In this document: piece by piece, positions 5,824-7,328 of the stretch
Layout of the letters: every line of letters begins with the position of its first letter
How positions within the stretch are numbered: the stretch's first letter is position 1
NCBI GenBank assembly: GCA_002469865.1
Contig: DKOD01000024.1
Span: forward strand, 1-7,328
Length of the DNA: 7,328 bases
Direction: 5' to 3'
Source of the DNA: Alphaproteobacteria bacterium UBA7371
Lineage (GTDB): Bacteria; Pseudomonadota; Alphaproteobacteria; UBA8317
Made by a program: the position numbers and the translations under genes
Notes under the pieces: generated by a model
The model's input: only the letters and a program-made list of their open reading frames with translations
What the model was told of the DNA's origin: nothing
Databases searched by the model: none

Positions 5824-6645
5824 ATGACCAAAGACCCAAAAAGGCACGATGATCTAATGAATGAAGCCCCGCAAATACCCGATAATGTGTTTGGCCTCAC
5901 CGTCCAAGAAATTGAACATTACACCGACAGGTTATTTCGGTTTCGGACCAACAGACCCCAGGAATTTCGGTTTCGCTCTGGTGAATTTGTGATGATTGGC
6001 CTGCCGGGGCTGGAGCGGGTTTGGCGTGCCTATTCGGTGGCATCACCATCTTGGGATGACGCCTTGGAGTTTTATTCCATCAAGGTGCCCGACGGGCCTT
6101 TGACCTCTCAATTGCAGCATATTGATCATGGTGATTTGGTTTTGATGAAGAAAAAGCCCACCGGCACCCTGGTCCATGACGCGCTGATCCCCGGCAAAAG
6201 GCTTTATTTGTTTTCCACAGGCACAGGTCTTGCACCTTTTGCCTCCATCATCCGCGACCCAGAAACCTATGAAAAATTCGACCAGGTGGTCGTTACCCAC
6301 ACATGCCGGATCAATGCCGAATTGGCCTATGGCGCGCATTTGATGGAGGAAATCAAAAACCACGAATTTTTGGGTGACATGACCCAAAACAAATTGATCC
6401 ATTTTGCAAGCACCACACGGGAAGAAGGCACCCATCAAGGCCGGATCACGGACCTCATCGATACGGGAAAATTGTTTGAATTGTTGGACCTTCCACCGCT
6501 TGACCCTGAATGTGACCGGGTGATGATGTGCGGCTCGATGCCCATGATCCAGGACACCAAAGAACTTGTGGAACAAGCCGGCCTCAGTGAGGGATCCAAT
6601 TCAAGGCCTGGTCAATTCGTTGTCGAACGGGCCTTTGCTGGTTGA
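5824..6645 (+). CDS. fpr: Ferredoxin/flavodoxin-NADP+ reductase, bacterial Fpr type
   Basis: This FAD-containing enzyme exchanges electrons between NADPH and ferredoxin or flavodoxin in the cytoplasm. It supplies reductant for biosynthesis, iron-sulfur repair and the oxidative stress response. It has 273 residues, close to the 257-272 of characterised bacterial enzymes. The FAD domain comes first, with R68-A-Y-S71 binding the flavin and the segment LEFYSIKVPDGPLTS (81-95). The NADP domain follows, with STGTGLAPF (131-139), TCR (160-162) and CGSMPM (236-241). The C-terminus VVERAFAG carries the Ala-Phe extension that stacks over the flavin in alphaproteobacterial Fpr proteins. The start is uncertain. 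ATG 5824 gives the longest protein, but ATG 5857 (MNEAPQIPDN) fits the usual N-terminus equally well, and both have weak ribosome binding sites. It converges with gpmI, with no base between the stop codons. Confidence 0.95.
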   Translation: MTKDPKRHDDLMNEAPQIPDNVFGLTVQEIEHYTDRLFRFRTNRPQEFRFRSGEFVMIGLPGLERVWRAYSVASPSWDDALEFYSIKVPDGPLTSQLQHIDHGDLVLMKKKPTGTLVHDALIPGKRLYLFSTGTGLAPFASIIRDPETYEKFDQVVVTHTCRINAELAYGAHLMEEIKNHEFLGDMTQNKLIHFASTTREEGTHQGRITDLIDTGKLFELLDLPPLDPECDRVMMCGSMPMIQDTKELVEQAGLSEGSNSRPGQFVVERAFAG

Positions 6646-7328
6646 TCAATTGAGCAACGACTTGCCGGTCATGGCCGATGGTTGCTTAATCCCCATGAGG
6701 CCCAAGATGGTGGGGGCAATATCACAAAGGCTGCCCTGGTTGAGCATGCGCCCCTGCTGGGCCGGGTAAAGAATAAAAGGCACATCCCCAATGGTATGTG
6801 AGGTTTGGGGTTCACCGGTCTGCTGATCCATCATCAATTCAATATTGCCATGATCGGCCGTGACCAAGAGGGTCCCACCAACCTCATCAACAGCCTCAAC
6901 CACACGCCCAAGGCATTCATCGACAAAGGCCACGGCCTTTAAAGCTGCCGCCATCACCCCGGTATGGCCGACCATGTCTGGGTTGGCATAATTGACCACA
7001 ATGAGGTCATGGGCACCGGCTTTGATTGCATGGGTGAGCGCATCGGTGACCTCGCCCGCCGACATTTCAGGTTGGAGGTCATAGGTGGCCACCTTGGGTG
7101 ATGCCACCAAGATGCGCTCCTCGCCCTCAAAAGTATCTTCACGCCCGCCATTAAAGAAAAACGTGACGTGGGCGTATTTTTCGGTCTCTGCCAGGCGCAG
7201 CTGTCGGCCACCATGATGGGCCACCACCTCCCCAAGAGTGTCTGGCAACTCCTGGGGTTCAAAAAGTGCCGGAATGAACGGGTCAAGCGCAGAAGAATAA
7301 GAAACCATGCCAAGAATAGCAGAAAAAC
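6646..7328 (-). CDS. gpmI: 2,3-bisphosphoglycerate-independent phosphoglycerate mutase, C-terminal part
   Basis: This enzyme interconverts 3- and 2-phosphoglycerate in glycolysis and gluconeogenesis, using two divalent metal ions, usually manganese. About 227 C-terminal residues are visible. The family is roughly 510 long, so over half lies beyond the right edge. The frame stays open to base 7328, reading F-S-A-I-L-G before the internal Met at 7308, which is therefore not the start. Counting from that Met, [18 protein letters not shown] (38-55), [14 protein letters not shown] (70-83), [11 protein letters not shown] (109-119), TADHGN (150-155) and TSHT (169-172) are all present. They supply the expected metal ligands D111, H115, D152, H153 and H171. 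The end MTGKSLLN is typical. The visible part is intact, and its stop abuts the fpr stop. Confidence 0.97.
   Translation of the reverse strand, partial: FSAILGMVSYSSALDPFIPALFEPQELPDTLGEVVAHHGGRQLRLAETEKYAHVTFFFNGGREDTFEGEERILVASPKVATYDLQPEMSAGEVTDALTHAIKAGAHDLIVVNYANPDMVGHTGVMAAALKAVAFVDECLGRVVEAVDEVGGTLLVTADHGNIELMMDQQTGEPQTSHTIGDVPFILYPAQQGRMLNQGSLCDIAPTILGLMGIKQPSAMTGKSLLN

Noticed and set aside
6043..6576. 177-codon minus-strand frame opposite fpr
   Set aside because: Antisense shadow of a conserved enzyme gene, with no plausible start context or domain.

Overview
The window reads as a piece of an alphaproteobacterial chromosome, probably from a marine or freshwater relative of the Rhodospirillales or SAR116 type. 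This lineage guess is inference. It rests on roughly balanced base composition, a TRAP solute transporter, a ferredoxin-NADP+ reductase with the bacterial C-terminal extension, and a cofactor-independent phosphoglycerate mutase. Genes are densely packed. There are no tRNA or rRNA genes, no CRISPR array, no insertion sequence and no obvious foreign island.

Left part (1-3978): a complete four-gene plus-strand operon. It encodes a TRAP periplasmic binding protein (dctP), a small membrane subunit (dctQ), a large permease (dctM) and a short-chain dehydrogenase. dctQ/dctM overlap by 1 base (TAATG) and dctM/SDR by 4 bases (ATGA), so translation is probably coupled. The simplest reading is uptake of an organic acid followed by its oxidation or reduction in the cytoplasm. 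The substrate cannot be read from the sequence. A divergent minus-strand gene begins at base 19; only six codons are visible, behind a good ribosome binding site. It may encode the operon's regulator, which is inference from position alone. The 193-base gap between the two starts holds several short inverted and direct repeats.

Middle part (3979-5736): two minus-strand genes, an EamA/DMT-family membrane transporter followed by a second SDR resembling E. coli YgfF. They lie 76 bases apart and may be co-transcribed. The two SDR genes converge, and a long hairpin that includes the first SDR's stop codon lies between them.

Right part (5737-7328): an Fpr-type ferredoxin/flavodoxin-NADP+ reductase on the plus strand, converging with the 3' portion of gpmI on the minus strand. 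Their stop codons abut in TGATCA, with no intergenic base. gpmI runs off the right edge.

I see no clearly novel biological system. The points most worth a second look are the SDR coupled to the transporter, which lacks the usual NNAG and tetrad-Asn residues; the repeat-rich divergent control region; and the hairpin that includes a stop codon.
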